Source of the DNA: CBFHMJ01 sp965656875 | Lineage (GTDB): Bacteria; Pseudomonadota; Gammaproteobacteria; Enterobacterales; Alteromonadaceae | NCBI GenBank assembly: GCA_965656875.1 | Contig: CBFHMJ010000011.1 | Coordinates: forward strand, 124,001-188,000 | DNA: 64,000 nucleotides | Direction: 5' to 3' | Shown here: in pieces, positions 1 through 10,900 of the stretch | How positions within the stretch are numbered: the first letter of the stretch is position 1 | Layout of the letters: the number at the start of each line of letters is the position of its first letter | Notes under the pieces: model-generated | Database searches by the model: none | Told to the model about the DNA's origin: nothing | Seen by the model: the letters and a program-made list of their open reading frames with translations, nothing else | Translations under genes and position numbers: made by a program

Positions 1-771
1 GGTATTTATGTGCGCAGCCATAACGCATTATCACCATCGATTGCCGATTTGAAACGCCAGTATGTTGAGGCGGGTTACTCCGAGCAACAGGCCCTGGATT
101 TTATCGCACTTCGGGAATTTGGCTTTACCGTGTCGGGTATGCAGGTGCCAACTGTAACTGCACCCGTGGCACCGGAAAACACAGAACAGGCGGGCGACAG
201 CGAGGATGTGACAGACGTCGAAGGCAACAGCGATGCAGATAGCAGCAATGAAGAGACGAACTCAGATGCTGAACAAGTCGCAGCGGTAGCAGAAACACCG
301 GCACCCGCGCCAATGCCAACGGTTGTTGCGCCTATGGTTCAACAACAGCACAGTAGTTTGTTATTCAGTGCGCCAGTTGAAGTCTCTGGCTGTGAAGAGT
401 TGATGTTTACTGACGATTCACTGGATGCTGAAGAGGTCTTAAATAACTTCGAGCTGACCGGCGGTAGCTGGGAGGCGCTGATGCTGGATGTTTACGACAA
501 TGTGGCTGAAGACCAGCATAAACCTGTGCTGTTAAGCGTCCGTGATCTGGTATGCGGTGTGAAAACTCTGGATACCGCACGTTGCGACGATGCGAAATCA
601 CTTCTCAGTGGCTCAGACGCCGCTATTCATCTTGCTGCAATTGACAGTGACTGGCAGCAAATCATCGATCATTTCAATGCGATAGTCAGCCAACGGGCGT
701 TGTCCGAGCAATCTCAGGCTGACACGCTCAACTATACCCATCAATTATTATGCGAATCTCATTCTTCTTAA
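1..771 (+). CDS. Hypothetical protein, 5'-truncated by the window edge
   Basis: The reading frame is open to base 1 (it reads G-I-Y before the GTG at 10), so the N-terminus lies outside the window and the GTG need not be the start. The visible part begins with a short helical segment (about residues 5-45). It continues with a low-complexity acidic and Ala/Pro-rich linker (about 46-115) and ends in a compact domain of about 135 residues with three Cys (SGCEEL, DLVCGV, TARCDD) plus one near the C-terminus. I recognise no family. Its end overlaps the next gene by 22 bases, so it is translationally coupled to the exported protease and is probably an upstream member of the same operon. Confidence 0.6.
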   Translation, partial: GIYVRSHNALSPSIADLKRQYVEAGYSEQQALDFIALREFGFTVSGMQVPTVTAPVAPENTEQAGDSEDVTDVEGNSDADSSNEETNSDAEQVAAVAETPAPAPMPTVVAPMVQQQHSSLLFSAPVEVSGCEELMFTDDSLDAEEVLNNFELTGGSWEALMLDVYDNVAEDQHKPVLLSVRDLVCGVKTLDTARCDDAKSLLSGSDAAIHLAAIDSDWQQIIDHFNAIVSQRALSEQSQADTLNYTHQLLCESHSS

Positions 772-2426
772 TACGGCTGGCCTTGTTGGGCGGCCTGTTT
801 TTGTCGGCGTCGTCTTTTGGGATGTTTGATCCAGAGCGGCTGAGTCAGTCTACGGTACGGGTGGTCATTAAACATCAGGGGGCTGTTGTGTCAGTCGCCA
901 CAGGCTTTGTCTGGAAAAAACCGGATCAAATCGTTACGTCATTACATGTGGTTCATCCAGATCCGAAAGCCGTGGTGATCATCGAATTTGGTCGTAAGCG
1001 GCGTAAAGCCAGTATCAAAGCTGTGTTGCCGGATGCTGACCTGGTGTTGCTCACCGTCAAACGCCCGATTAAAGACTGGTTACCACTTGAGACTTTTAAC
1101 CCGGAAAAACCGGCGTATCGGGCGACAGTGACGGCGTTGGGATTCAACCGAGGTTCGCTGGGGATGAGTACCCGGGACTTGGTGAAAGGTTATGCAAAGC
1201 CGGAAGTCTTACAGCAATTATTACCCGGTCAGGCGGCGGCGATTCTGGCGAAAACCCGGATGCCAAGTGTCACGTTACCGATCTACTACCTGGACGGGAG
1301 CTTGTTGCCCGGCTATTCCGGCTCGCCAATTGTCAATACCGGGGGAGATTTGATCGGCATTGGTAATGGTGGACTGGAAAACGGTGCCGCGAATGTGAGC
1401 TGGGTTATTCCGGCTAATTTTCTGTCTGAACTGGAAAAATCATCAATAACCGCGTTACCGCCACAAATGGCGGAGTCATCAAAACTATTTTCGCTGGACC
1501 GTTCTGCGACGCAGCCAAAGAAAGTGTCCTGGCGTTTACCGGGCTGGCTTCCTTTGTTTATTACGCAAGCTGTGGCGGGAGTGACCGCTGAATCAGCGGT
1601 TGATCCGGATCTGATTACGCCGATTGAGTTACCGCCGCTGGTGTCGGTGGACTATCAACAATTTACGTTCGTTAAAGTTAAAACCCGTCGTTTTGCGCAG
1701 ATGGTGGAGTCCTCGGGGACGCCTGAACAGTTGCAACATGCGATGACGATCTTCAATCGGGTGTTCCCGGATATCACGATTGATATGAATAATCAGTTTT
1801 TTGATGTGTATGCTGATGGTTTTTATGGGCTGAATATCGTGGTGCCGCAAGGTAGCAGGCTGGAAAACGATGGGGGCTATCTGTTGGCGCAAAGTGACGC
1901 CTTATGCCGAACTTGCCCATTTGAACTGCAATATCACGCCCGATTGCTGGGCAAGAATATTCAGCAGTTGGTCCGAAGTCAGCCGGACGGATTTTTGAAT
2001 CATGTCGCTGATGAGCATTGGGATGAGCTGAATCAGGAAGGTGACTACGACGAATATCAGGATTTACGTCAGATCGCACGTTACGGTAATCATAGATACA
2101 TCCTGCGGGCCTTGTTTTCTGACTTTGCCGAACCTTTTAAAGATCAGTTTGAACTGAATTACTTCTCTGCGGTGACCAGTCGCGATGCCTGGTTTCAGGC
2201 TCAGGCAATCGTGAATGTTTTTGATCAGCCGTTTATGTCAGCGATTCGAGAAAATCGTGGCCTGAACTGCACCCGCGACCGCTTAACGAACGACCAGGCG
2301 GCCTTTTGCGACAAAGTGGCAACGACTTTTGCGGTAATCACCGCGACGCACCTGACCTCCTTTTCTAATCAATTATTCAAAAACGCTGTTGTTTCCCCAT
2401 CCTTTTCCCGAACAAGTAAGGAGTAA
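750..2426 (+). CDS. Exported trypsin-like serine protease (S1 family)
   Basis: A 558-residue protein with an N-terminal signal peptide (about 1-24, SASSFG). The trypsin-like triad can be read as His66 in TSLHVVH, Asp97 in DADLVLL and Ser190 in PGYSGSP, the order and spacing of DegP/glutamyl-endopeptidase-type S1 domains; it probably acts in the periplasm or outside. No PDZ domain is obvious. Residues from about 250 to the end form a separate region I do not recognise, with paired Cys (ALCRTCPF, GLNCTRD...AFCDK). It overlaps the preceding gene and its TAA overlaps the next ATG, so it belongs to one operon with the lipoprotein, muramidase and giant repeat protein. A role in processing that giant protein is inference. 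Confidence 0.8.
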   Translation: MRISFFLIRLALLGGLFLSASSFGMFDPERLSQSTVRVVIKHQGAVVSVATGFVWKKPDQIVTSLHVVHPDPKAVVIIEFGRKRRKASIKAVLPDADLVLLTVKRPIKDWLPLETFNPEKPAYRATVTALGFNRGSLGMSTRDLVKGYAKPEVLQQLLPGQAAAILAKTRMPSVTLPIYYLDGSLLPGYSGSPIVNTGGDLIGIGNGGLENGAANVSWVIPANFLSELEKSSITALPPQMAESSKLFSLDRSATQPKKVSWRLPGWLPLFITQAVAGVTAESAVDPDLITPIELPPLVSVDYQQFTFVKVKTRRFAQMVESSGTPEQLQHAMTIFNRVFPDITIDMNNQFFDVYADGFYGLNIVVPQGSRLENDGGYLLAQSDALCRTCPFELQYHARLLGKNIQQLVRSQPDGFLNHVADEHWDELNQEGDYDEYQDLRQIARYGNHRYILRALFSDFAEPFKDQFELNYFSAVTSRDAWFQAQAIVNVFDQPFMSAIRENRGLNCTRDRLTNDQAAFCDKVATTFAVITATHLTSFSNQLFKNAVVSPSFSRTSKE

Positions 2427-2431
2427 TGGTA

Positions 2432-4222
2432 ATGATAAAAAAGTATGTTTCCTGGCTGTTGCTGGTGGTCCTGGCCACATTGAGTGGCGGCTGTACAGAA
2501 GAGGGCACTAACACCGGTGATGCCAGTATTTTGTTAAATGCGTCGATGTTGAAAGGCGCATTACAAAACAGTGTCGTGCGGGTGTATGACCACCAGGGAA
2601 ACTGGTTATGGGAAGGTCGCACTCAGGAAGATGGCCTGATTAATATTCCGCTCAGACCGTCAGTGCTGGGTGATATTTCGATTGAAGCGACGACGGATAC
2701 CGCAACAACCATGTTATGTGATGCCGCTGAATGTCGCGATAACACCAGTTCCACGCCTTATCAGTTTGGTGACATGGTGCAACCGGGCAGTCTGACAGGG
2801 CTTTCGGTATCAACCGTGGTTTCGCTGGAACAGGGCAAGGCACCGCCTGCGTTATCACAAGCGAATACCATGACGCACCTTACGCGGAATTTTATTCGTT
2901 CGTCGGCATCGGACACCGTTGATATCGATCAATATGGTTACAGTCGTTACATGGCCTGGGGCAGTAAAGTTGTAACGTCTTCGCTTGGCGTTGTAATGCC
3001 GTCAAATCTGAACTTATTCAGTGCGCCGCTGGTGGATATCAACAAGGCCAAACAGTTTTCCCAGATGAATCAGGATCTGTTAATGCTAAGCCTGGTGAAC
3101 GCCAGTTTCGCTGCTGATATTGAGTGGGTGGATGCTTATTCCAATGCGTTGGAGGCGTTTGCTCGGGAGCCGAATAATCTTGAAGCGCAAAGTCGGCTCG
3201 AATCGTTACAAAAGCAGGTATTGGCAGAAACCATGCGAATCACACAATTGCCGTCTATGCAGGCTTTGCCAGCCGCGATTGCCGAACAGACGGAGCTGGC
3301 CGCAACAGCGCCGCTGGACTTCTCGGGTATTACCGATGCGATTAGTGAAGTCACTGAGCCAGGTGAACCGGGTAATGGTGAACATCCGGAAGTGAAGGAA
3401 ATCCTGTCGTCATCGAATCACTGGCAACCAAATAAAGACAATGTTCGAGCCAATAACTGGTGGTGGGTGAGTGAATTCAACACTGGACGAAATGAGTGGA
3501 TTGCGCTGGATTTTACGTCTCCCGTCAATACCGGGTTTATGAAACTTGGCATTGACGGTGTATTGCAGGGTTACAACCTGACATTGCAGGGAAAACGCGA
3601 TCAATCGGTGAACTGGGAATCCATTAGCACCGAGATTTCCAGTTATCTTGAAGAACACGGCACGACGGATGAAAAGAACGTGGTGTCTTTGTCCTGGCAG
3701 CTTCCTGAACGTCAGGATTACACCGCATTGCGATTATTGTCACCACCCACTAATGCCATCTGGCTGGAATATCTGTGTTTCTATGCCGAAGCGCCCCCTG
3801 AAAACGATGTTTGCACTGGTGACGCGCATCATCAACCGGACAAGGTGTCGGTTTCATCACTTCGCTTTATGGCGGAACACGTCACGAATCCCACTTCATC
3901 TCAATTCTGGGTCAGCAGTATGGCGAGTGGTAAAGCTGAATGGCTGGATGTGCATTACTTTCAACCGTTTGCCGCTGATTCTGTCGAGATCACCGCCAAT
4001 GTGAACTACATGGGCGAGTCACCGGTGATTCAGGGTTATTCCGATACAGGCGACTGGCAAACCCTGCTAACGCTGGATTTAGCGTCGTTGTCTGAACAAG
4101 CAGACGACCAGGGATTTGTGGCCGTTTCTTTGCCGCTTGCCAGTAATCCGGGCTTTAAACGCTATCGCTATTACTCCGAACCGACGTCTTTTGTCTGGAT
4201 TAAGTCTTTGATTTTTATGTAG
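2432..4222 (+). CDS. Lipoprotein with two discoidin-like C-terminal domains
   Basis: The start at 2432 is preferred over the in-frame ATG at 2426 because the AAGGAG at 2418-2423 is 8 bases from 2432 but only 2 from 2426. The N-terminus is a lipoprotein signal (LATLSGGC, lipidated Cys21). About residues 25-100 look like a beta-sandwich, followed by a helical, Gln-rich middle. The C-terminal part holds two related units (about 330-450 and 475-596) of the pattern SSxxW/F...W.xS...G..EW..L.F, resembling F5/8 type C (discoidin) carbohydrate-binding sandwiches. This is a fold guess from pattern only. It is embedded between the exported protease and the muramidase, and is probably anchored in the outer membrane. 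Confidence 0.75.
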   Translation: MIKKYVSWLLLVVLATLSGGCTEEGTNTGDASILLNASMLKGALQNSVVRVYDHQGNWLWEGRTQEDGLINIPLRPSVLGDISIEATTDTATTMLCDAAECRDNTSSTPYQFGDMVQPGSLTGLSVSTVVSLEQGKAPPALSQANTMTHLTRNFIRSSASDTVDIDQYGYSRYMAWGSKVVTSSLGVVMPSNLNLFSAPLVDINKAKQFSQMNQDLLMLSLVNASFAADIEWVDAYSNALEAFAREPNNLEAQSRLESLQKQVLAETMRITQLPSMQALPAAIAEQTELAATAPLDFSGITDAISEVTEPGEPGNGEHPEVKEILSSSNHWQPNKDNVRANNWWWVSEFNTGRNEWIALDFTSPVNTGFMKLGIDGVLQGYNLTLQGKRDQSVNWESISTEISSYLEEHGTTDEKNVVSLSWQLPERQDYTALRLLSPPTNAIWLEYLCFYAEAPPENDVCTGDAHHQPDKVSVSSLRFMAEHVTNPTSSQFWVSSMASGKAEWLDVHYFQPFAADSVEITANVNYMGESPVIQGYSDTGDWQTLLTLDLASLSEQADDQGFVAVSLPLASNPGFKRYRYYSEPTSFVWIKSLIFM

Positions 4223-4234
4223 AGGAATTTCATC

Positions 4235-4807
4235 ATGATCGATTTTAGTTTTATTGAACAACTCGAAGGCCATAGCTGCACGGGCTATGTGCCTGATCCG
4301 GAAGGTAGTAACTCCGGTGTGACGATTGCCAGCGGTTTTGATATTGGCGCTCACACCGATGCCGATATCAATCTGGCGTTTAATAAGTCGCTGGCGGATA
4401 AGTTACGTCCGTATACCGGCCTGAAAAAACAGTCAGCAATACAGGCGCTGGAAGAATGCCCACTTGAGCTTTCTGAAGAAGAAGTCAGCACTATTATTGC
4501 ATTTAGTCACGACAATGCCCGTTCCCGACTGGAGTCAGCCTGGGATAATTTCACCCAACCAGATGATGCTGATTATCCTGAAATTTTGCCAGCGTCATTC
4601 ACTGACTTACCGGATACCTGCCAGACGGTGATTGCGTCAGTTGCCTTCCAATATGGATATTTACCTTCACGTACCCCTAACTTCTGGCGTCAGGTTAGAT
4701 GTGGGCAATGGGAATTAGCACTTAAGAATTTACGCAATTTTGGTGATCGTTACGCAACACGTCGCAACAAGGAAGCAGACTTACTGGAAGGCTGGATCAA
4801 TGGCTAA
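4235..4807 (+). CDS. Pesticin/T4-lysozyme-like muramidase (endolysin type)
   Basis: A 190-residue protein. The N-terminus FIEQLEGH...SGVTIASGFDIG matches the pesticin/phage T4 lysozyme fold, in which Glu11 (followed by Gly, as in T4 lysozyme) is the general acid and the SGVTIxxGFD strand carries the other active-site residues (Thr30, Asp36). Such enzymes cleave the MurNAc-GlcNAc bond of peptidoglycan. There is no signal peptide or N-terminal membrane segment, so like a phage endolysin it would need a holin or other route to reach the wall. A good ribosome site (AGAGGAA) precedes the ATG. It lies 12 bases after the lipoprotein gene and upstream of the giant repeat protein and the spanin pair; together these resemble a lysis cassette. 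Confidence 0.8.
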   Translation: MIDFSFIEQLEGHSCTGYVPDPEGSNSGVTIASGFDIGAHTDADINLAFNKSLADKLRPYTGLKKQSAIQALEECPLELSEEEVSTIIAFSHDNARSRLESAWDNFTQPDDADYPEILPASFTDLPDTCQTVIASVAFQYGYLPSRTPNFWRQVRCGQWELALKNLRNFGDRYATRRNKEADLLEGWING

Positions 4808-4834
4808 TGGATGTAGCAACGACGCGTTAGATTC

Positions 4835-4854
4835 GGGCGGCATTAAAGCCGCCC
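4835..4854 (+). other. Intercistronic hairpin (muramidase / giant gene)
   Basis: GGGCGGC - ATTAAA - GCCGCCC forms a perfect 7-bp GC stem in the 151-base gap between the muramidase stop and the giant gene start. No T-run follows, so it is not a classical terminator. It could stabilise or separate the transcripts of a small enzyme and an 11-kb gene. Confidence 0.5.
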
Positions 4855-4958
4855 TGTAACGGCTATTCATCACCACGCCCGGCGTCGGATGCTGATCCGG
4901 CTATATCTCTCCCCATTTGCCACACCTGATATTAACAATAAAAAGGTTAGGAATTTTT

Positions 4959-7900
4959 ATGGCCAGATCGATGTATGCACAGCTATGTGCTGTGCTGCTG
5001 GCGCTGTCCTGCGCCAGTTTAAATGCTGAAACCGTTTCTATTGATTCTGTAGCGCCCGGTGATAACGTCACTGTGGCTTACGATTTTGGCAATGTTCCAT
5101 TTGGTAGCAAGTCGTCAGTCATCATTGATTTTGAGAACAGTGCGTCGGTAGACCTGCTTAACTGCGGTACGTATGTACCTTACAATCCGGATTTTAAAAT
5201 AGTCGCGCAATCATGTCCTAAATGGGACGGCGACAGAATGCCTGCACCTGGTAGTGTTGTGCTGCAATCATTGTCGAGGAATAGCTGTTCGGTAACCGTT
5301 GAATTTACGCCGTCTGTTCCTTCGCCAACGAGTAGTTTTTTCCAGCTTTATTGCGATGATTTTAATAACAGACCAGAACCACTGACGGTATTTATTAACC
5401 TGACGGCGGATGCCTCGATTCAAAACAGCGCACCGACCATTCAGGGAACACCTCAAAGCGGGATTTATGACGGGGATTTTTATAATTTTATTCCATTGGC
5501 GAGTGACGCTGACGGCGATTCGCTGAGTTTTTCTATTCTTAACAAACCGTCATGGGCGACCTTTAATCCTTTATCTGGCCGACTGAGTGGTAAGCCGTCT
5601 CAGGCCGATGTGGGCGTGTACAGCAACATTCAGCTCAGTGTGAGCGATGGCAAGGTGAATGCCACACTGACCCCGTTTTCTATTACGGTCGTGGACAGAA
5701 ACTATCCACCGGTATTCTCTACCAATGAAACAATCCCAACGGCTTATCCGGATACGGCATATAGTTTCCAGCCTCAGGTATCTGACGAAGATGGCGATAC
5801 GTTAACGTTTTCTATTACCAATAAACCGGCCTGGGCAACGTTTAATCCGGCAACCGGTGAAATCACGGGTACGCCAACGAATGGTGATATCGGTTTATAT
5901 TCGTCTATTGTGATTTCTGCGTTTGACGGGCTGCTCACCACAGACCGTTCGCCACTAACGATTTCAGTCGGTAGTGAAATATCGACACCGCACTTTACAA
6001 CATTTCCTGATCAATCCGTTTATCAGGGCATTGCCTATTATTACGGGTCAACGGTCGATGGCCTTGGCGCTCCGCCGCTGACGTTTTCGGCAACGAATTT
6101 ACCGGGCTGGCTGACATTGAACCCGGTTACCGGAGAATTGTCAGGTACACCTGGTCCGGGAGATGTTGGGTATTACAGCAATATCAAACTATCAGCGACT
6201 GACAGTGTGTTAACGGCCTATCTGGAAGCCTTTTCAATTCAGGTGCTGGCGTTTAATCAGGCGCCATCCATTAGCGGGATTCCACTCGTGGTGATCGATC
6301 AGGACCAGGCGTATAGCTTTACGCCGTCAGCGACCGATCCGGAAGGTGATACGTTAAGCTTTTCTGCCAGCAATTTACCGGCCTGGTTAGCACTGAACAC
6401 TGCAACAGGTGAATTGACCGGCACACCAACGGCTGCCGATGTGGGGTCTTATCCGAATATTCAGCTATCGGTGCATGATGGTGCCACGGTTGACAGCCTG
6501 CCAACCTTCACGATTACCGTGAATAACGTTAACGATGCGCCGGTGATCACTGGTACACCGTCATCAACGGTTGCTCAGTACGGTATTTACCAGTTCAGTC
6601 CTGGCTCGTCAGATCTGGATGGTGATGTACTGACATTTTCAGCGGTAAATCTACCGGGCTGGCTATCATTAAATACGGTGACTGGCACGGTATCAGGTGT
6701 GCCGCAGCAGGGCGATGTTGGCTTGCACAGTAATATTCAGCTCACGGTATCCGATGGTGCGTTATCTTCAACATTGCCGGATTTTTCTATTACCGTAAGC
6801 AATGTGAACGATGGCCCGGTTATTTCTGGTGTGCCGCCCGTCAGTGTCAATCAGGATGCGTTGTACAGTTATACCGTGTCTGCCAGTGATTTGGATGGCG
6901 ACAGCCTGACGTTCTCAGCACAGAATCTGCCGGTCTGGTTGACGTTAAACCCGGCAACGGGTTTGTTGAGCGGTACGCCGAATGCGACACAAATCGGGGT
7001 ATATAACGCGATCGGGATTGACGTGACAGACGGTGTGTTAACCACGTCTTTATCGCCGTTTAGTATTACCGTCATTAATGTGAATGATGCGCCGGTGATC
7101 AGTGGAACGCCGTCGTCGGCGGTTAATCAGAATTCAGGCTACAGCTTTGTACCGACTGCATCTGATATTGATGGCGATGCACTAACGTTTTCTTCGTTGA
7201 ATTTACCAGCCTGGTTATCGTTAAACGCCAGTACTGGCGAGATTACTGGTGTGCCAGCACAAGGCGATGTCGGTGTTCACAGTAATATTCAACTCACCGT
7301 TTCGGACGGGGCGTTATCCGACACGCTGCCAGCGTTTTCTATTACGGTTTCAGACGTGAATGACCCGCCTGTGATTGGTGGTTCTCCGCCTGGCAGTGTG
7401 TTACAGAATACGCTGTACAGTTTCACACCATCATCCAGTGATTTGGATGGCAACAGCCTGACTTTTTCTGCTCAAAACCTGCCGGGCTGGTTGTCCATTA
7501 ATGCCAGCACCGGTGAAGTGAGTGGCACGCCCGGCCCCTCGGATGTTGCGACATTCAATAATATTCTGATTGAGGTGACAGATGGCGCGCTGACGGCTAC
7601 GTTGGCGAATTTCAATATTACGGTCATTAACGTTAATGATGCACCGGCGATCAGCGGTGTTCCGGCAACATCGGTCAATCAGGATCAAATCTACAACTTC
7701 ACGCCTTCCGCCACGGATATCGACGGTGATCTTGTCACGTTTACTATTAGTAATCAGCCCGGCTGGGCGAGTTTCAACAGTAGTACGGGACAATTGTCAG
7801 GCATACCTGGCAATGGTGATGTGGGAAGCTACGCTAACGTTACGATTTCAGCCTTTGATGGTTCGCTGTCAACCCCGTTGACACCCTTTACAATCACGGT

Positions 7901-10900
7901 AGTGAATGTGAATGATCCGCCGTTGTTATCAGGTATTCCGAATGCGACGGTGAACCAGGATGCTGCTTATCTGTTTTTACCAGTTGTCAATGATATTGAT
8001 GGTGATGTGCTGACGTTCAGCGTGCTGAATCTACCGGGTTGGCTGTCACTGAATGCCAGTACCGGCGAAATCAGCGGTACGCCGGGCAATAGTGATGTCG
8101 GGCTTTACACGAATATTCAGTTGTCGGTATCCGATGGTACGGCGACAGTTAATCTGGCAACGTTTTCTGTTCAGGTGATCAACATCAATGATGCGCCTTC
8201 GATTAGTGGCGTTCCCGGGTCGTCTGTTTTGCAGGATGGGGTTTATAGCTTCACGCCGGTGGCCAGTGATATCGACGGTGACAGTCTGACGTTTTCAATT
8301 GTGAATCAACCACCCTGGACCAGCTTTAATACGGTTACCGGTCAGCTCTCTGGTACGCCTGGTAACAGTGACGTTGGGATTCATGGCGCAATCGGGATTT
8401 CAGTGTCAGACGGCAGTTTATCGGCAAGTCTGGGCGCGTTTTCAATCACGGTGAACAACGTGAACGATGCGCCGGTAATCGGTGGATTACCCGCTACGGT
8501 GATTGACCAGGATCAGGCGTACAGTTTTACTCCGTCCAGTAATGACATTGATGGTGATGCCTTAACATTTTCTATCATCAATCAGCCAGGCTGGTTGAGC
8601 TTTAATGCCTCGACGGGTGCGTTGACGGGGACGCCGGGTCATGGCGATGTGGGTACTTATAGCAACATTCAACTGTCGGTATCAGACAGTGTACTGAGTG
8701 CTTCATTGCCTGCGTTTTCCATTACTGTTAATAACGTCAATGATGCGCCGACAATCTCAGGTGTTCCGGCAAGCGCCGTGAATCAGGATGTGAGTTATTC
8801 CTTTGTGCCAGGAGCCAATGATATTGATGGCGACAGCCTGAGTTTTTCACCGGTTAATTTACCGAGCTGGTTAACGCTAAATCCCACCACAGGTGAAATC
8901 AGTGGGACACCGGGTAACAGCGATGTTGGCATTCATGGCGGGATCAGCATTACCGTGTCTGATGGCTCGCTATCTTCGTCACTTGGGCCGTTCACGATCA
9001 CCGTGAATAATGTGAATGATGCGCCAACCGTCAGCGGCATTCCGCCCTTTAATATCAATCAGAACCAGGCTTACTATTTTGCGCCGACGGGCAATGATAT
9101 AGATGGCGATGGCTTAACCTGGTCAGCGGTAAATTTACCAGGCTGGTTGTCGCTCAATTCGGCTACCGGTGAAATCAGTGGGACACCAGGACAACCTGAT
9201 GTGGGGGCGTTCAGTAATATTCAGCTATCAGCAAGTGACGGTAGCTTGTCGGCGTCGTTACCCACGTTTTCTATCACTGTGATTGATGTCAATGATGCGC
9301 CGACCATAACCGGCGTACCGGCTGCTTCAATCAATCAGGACCAGGCGTACAGTTTTACGCCGGTCTCCGGTGATGTAGACGGCGACAGCCTCAGTTATTC
9401 CGGCACGAATCTCTCAACCTGGTTAACGGTCAATCCGACGACTGGTGAGCTGTATGGAACACCAGACGCAACAGAAGTTGGTACGTTTTCTAATATTCAA
9501 ATCACCGTCAGTGACGGTTCGCTCTCAGCGAGTTTGCCGCCGTTTTCGATCACCGTGAATAACGTGAATGATGCGCCGGTGATTAGTGGTTCGCCCTCGC
9601 CATCAGTGAATCAAAATCTGAATTACAGCTTTGCACCGTCTGCTTCTGATATTGATGGCGATATCCTGACATTCTCAGCGGTGAATTTACCGGGCTGGTT
9701 ATCATTAAATACCAGTATCGGCACGATTTCCGGCGTTCCAGCGCAGGGCGATGTGGGGGTTCACAGTAATATTCAGTTAACGGTGTCTGACGGCGCGTTA
9801 TCAACGACCTTACCTGCTTTCTCAATTACGGTGATTGACGTGAATGACGGGCCGATTATCTCTGGCTCGCCACCGACAACGATTGCGCAAGATGCGCCCT
9901 ATAACTTTACGCCGACGGCAAGCGATCCGGATGGTGATAGTCTGAGTTTTTCCATGTTGAATCGACCGGGCTGGATGACTGCTAATCCTGCTACCGGTCA
10001 GTTGACCGGTACGCCGGGTTCGTCGGATGTTTTGACATACAACAACATCATTTTACAAGTCTCAGATGGGAGCGTGACCAGTACTCTGCCTGCGTTCAGC
10101 ATCACCGTGACCAATGTGAATGATGCGCCAGTGATTGGTGGTTCGCCTTCGCCGTCGGTAAATCAAAACCTGAATTACAGCTTTACACCGTCTGCTTCTG
10201 ATATCGATGGCGACAGCCTGACATTCTCGGCGGTGAACTTGCCGGGCTGGTTGTCCATAAATACCAGTACCGGCACGATTTCCGGCGTTCCTGCGCAGGG
10301 CGATGTAGGGGTTCACAGTAATATTCAATTGTCGGTGTCTGATGGTGCGTTGTCGGCCACATTACCCGCGTTTTCGATCACTGTTATCGATGTGAATGAT
10401 GGGCCGATTATTTCTGGTTCGCCACCGACAACGGTCGCACAGGATGCGCCCTACAACTTTACGCCGACGGCGAGTGATCCGGATGGCGACAGCCTGAGTT
10501 TTTCCATGTTGAATCGACCGGGCTGGATGACAGCTAATCCTGCTACCGGTCAGTTGACGGGTACGCCGGGTTCGTCGGACGTTTTGACTTACAACAACAT
10601 CATTTTACAAGTTTCAGATGGGAGCGTGACCAGTACTCTGCCTGCGTTCAGCATAACGGTTACTAACGTTAATGATGCGCCAGTGATCAGTGGTTCACCT
10701 GTTACGGCTATTAATCAGAATCAACTTTATAGCTTTACACCAACAGCATCTGATATTGATGGTGATTCACTTACCTTTATGGCGAGTAATATTCCGAGTT
10801 GGCTGGCAATAAACAGCAGTTCGGGAGAATTGTCTGGAACACCGGGCCAGGGTGATATCGGCACGCACAGTAATATTCAGCTGTCTGTGTCTGATGGCAT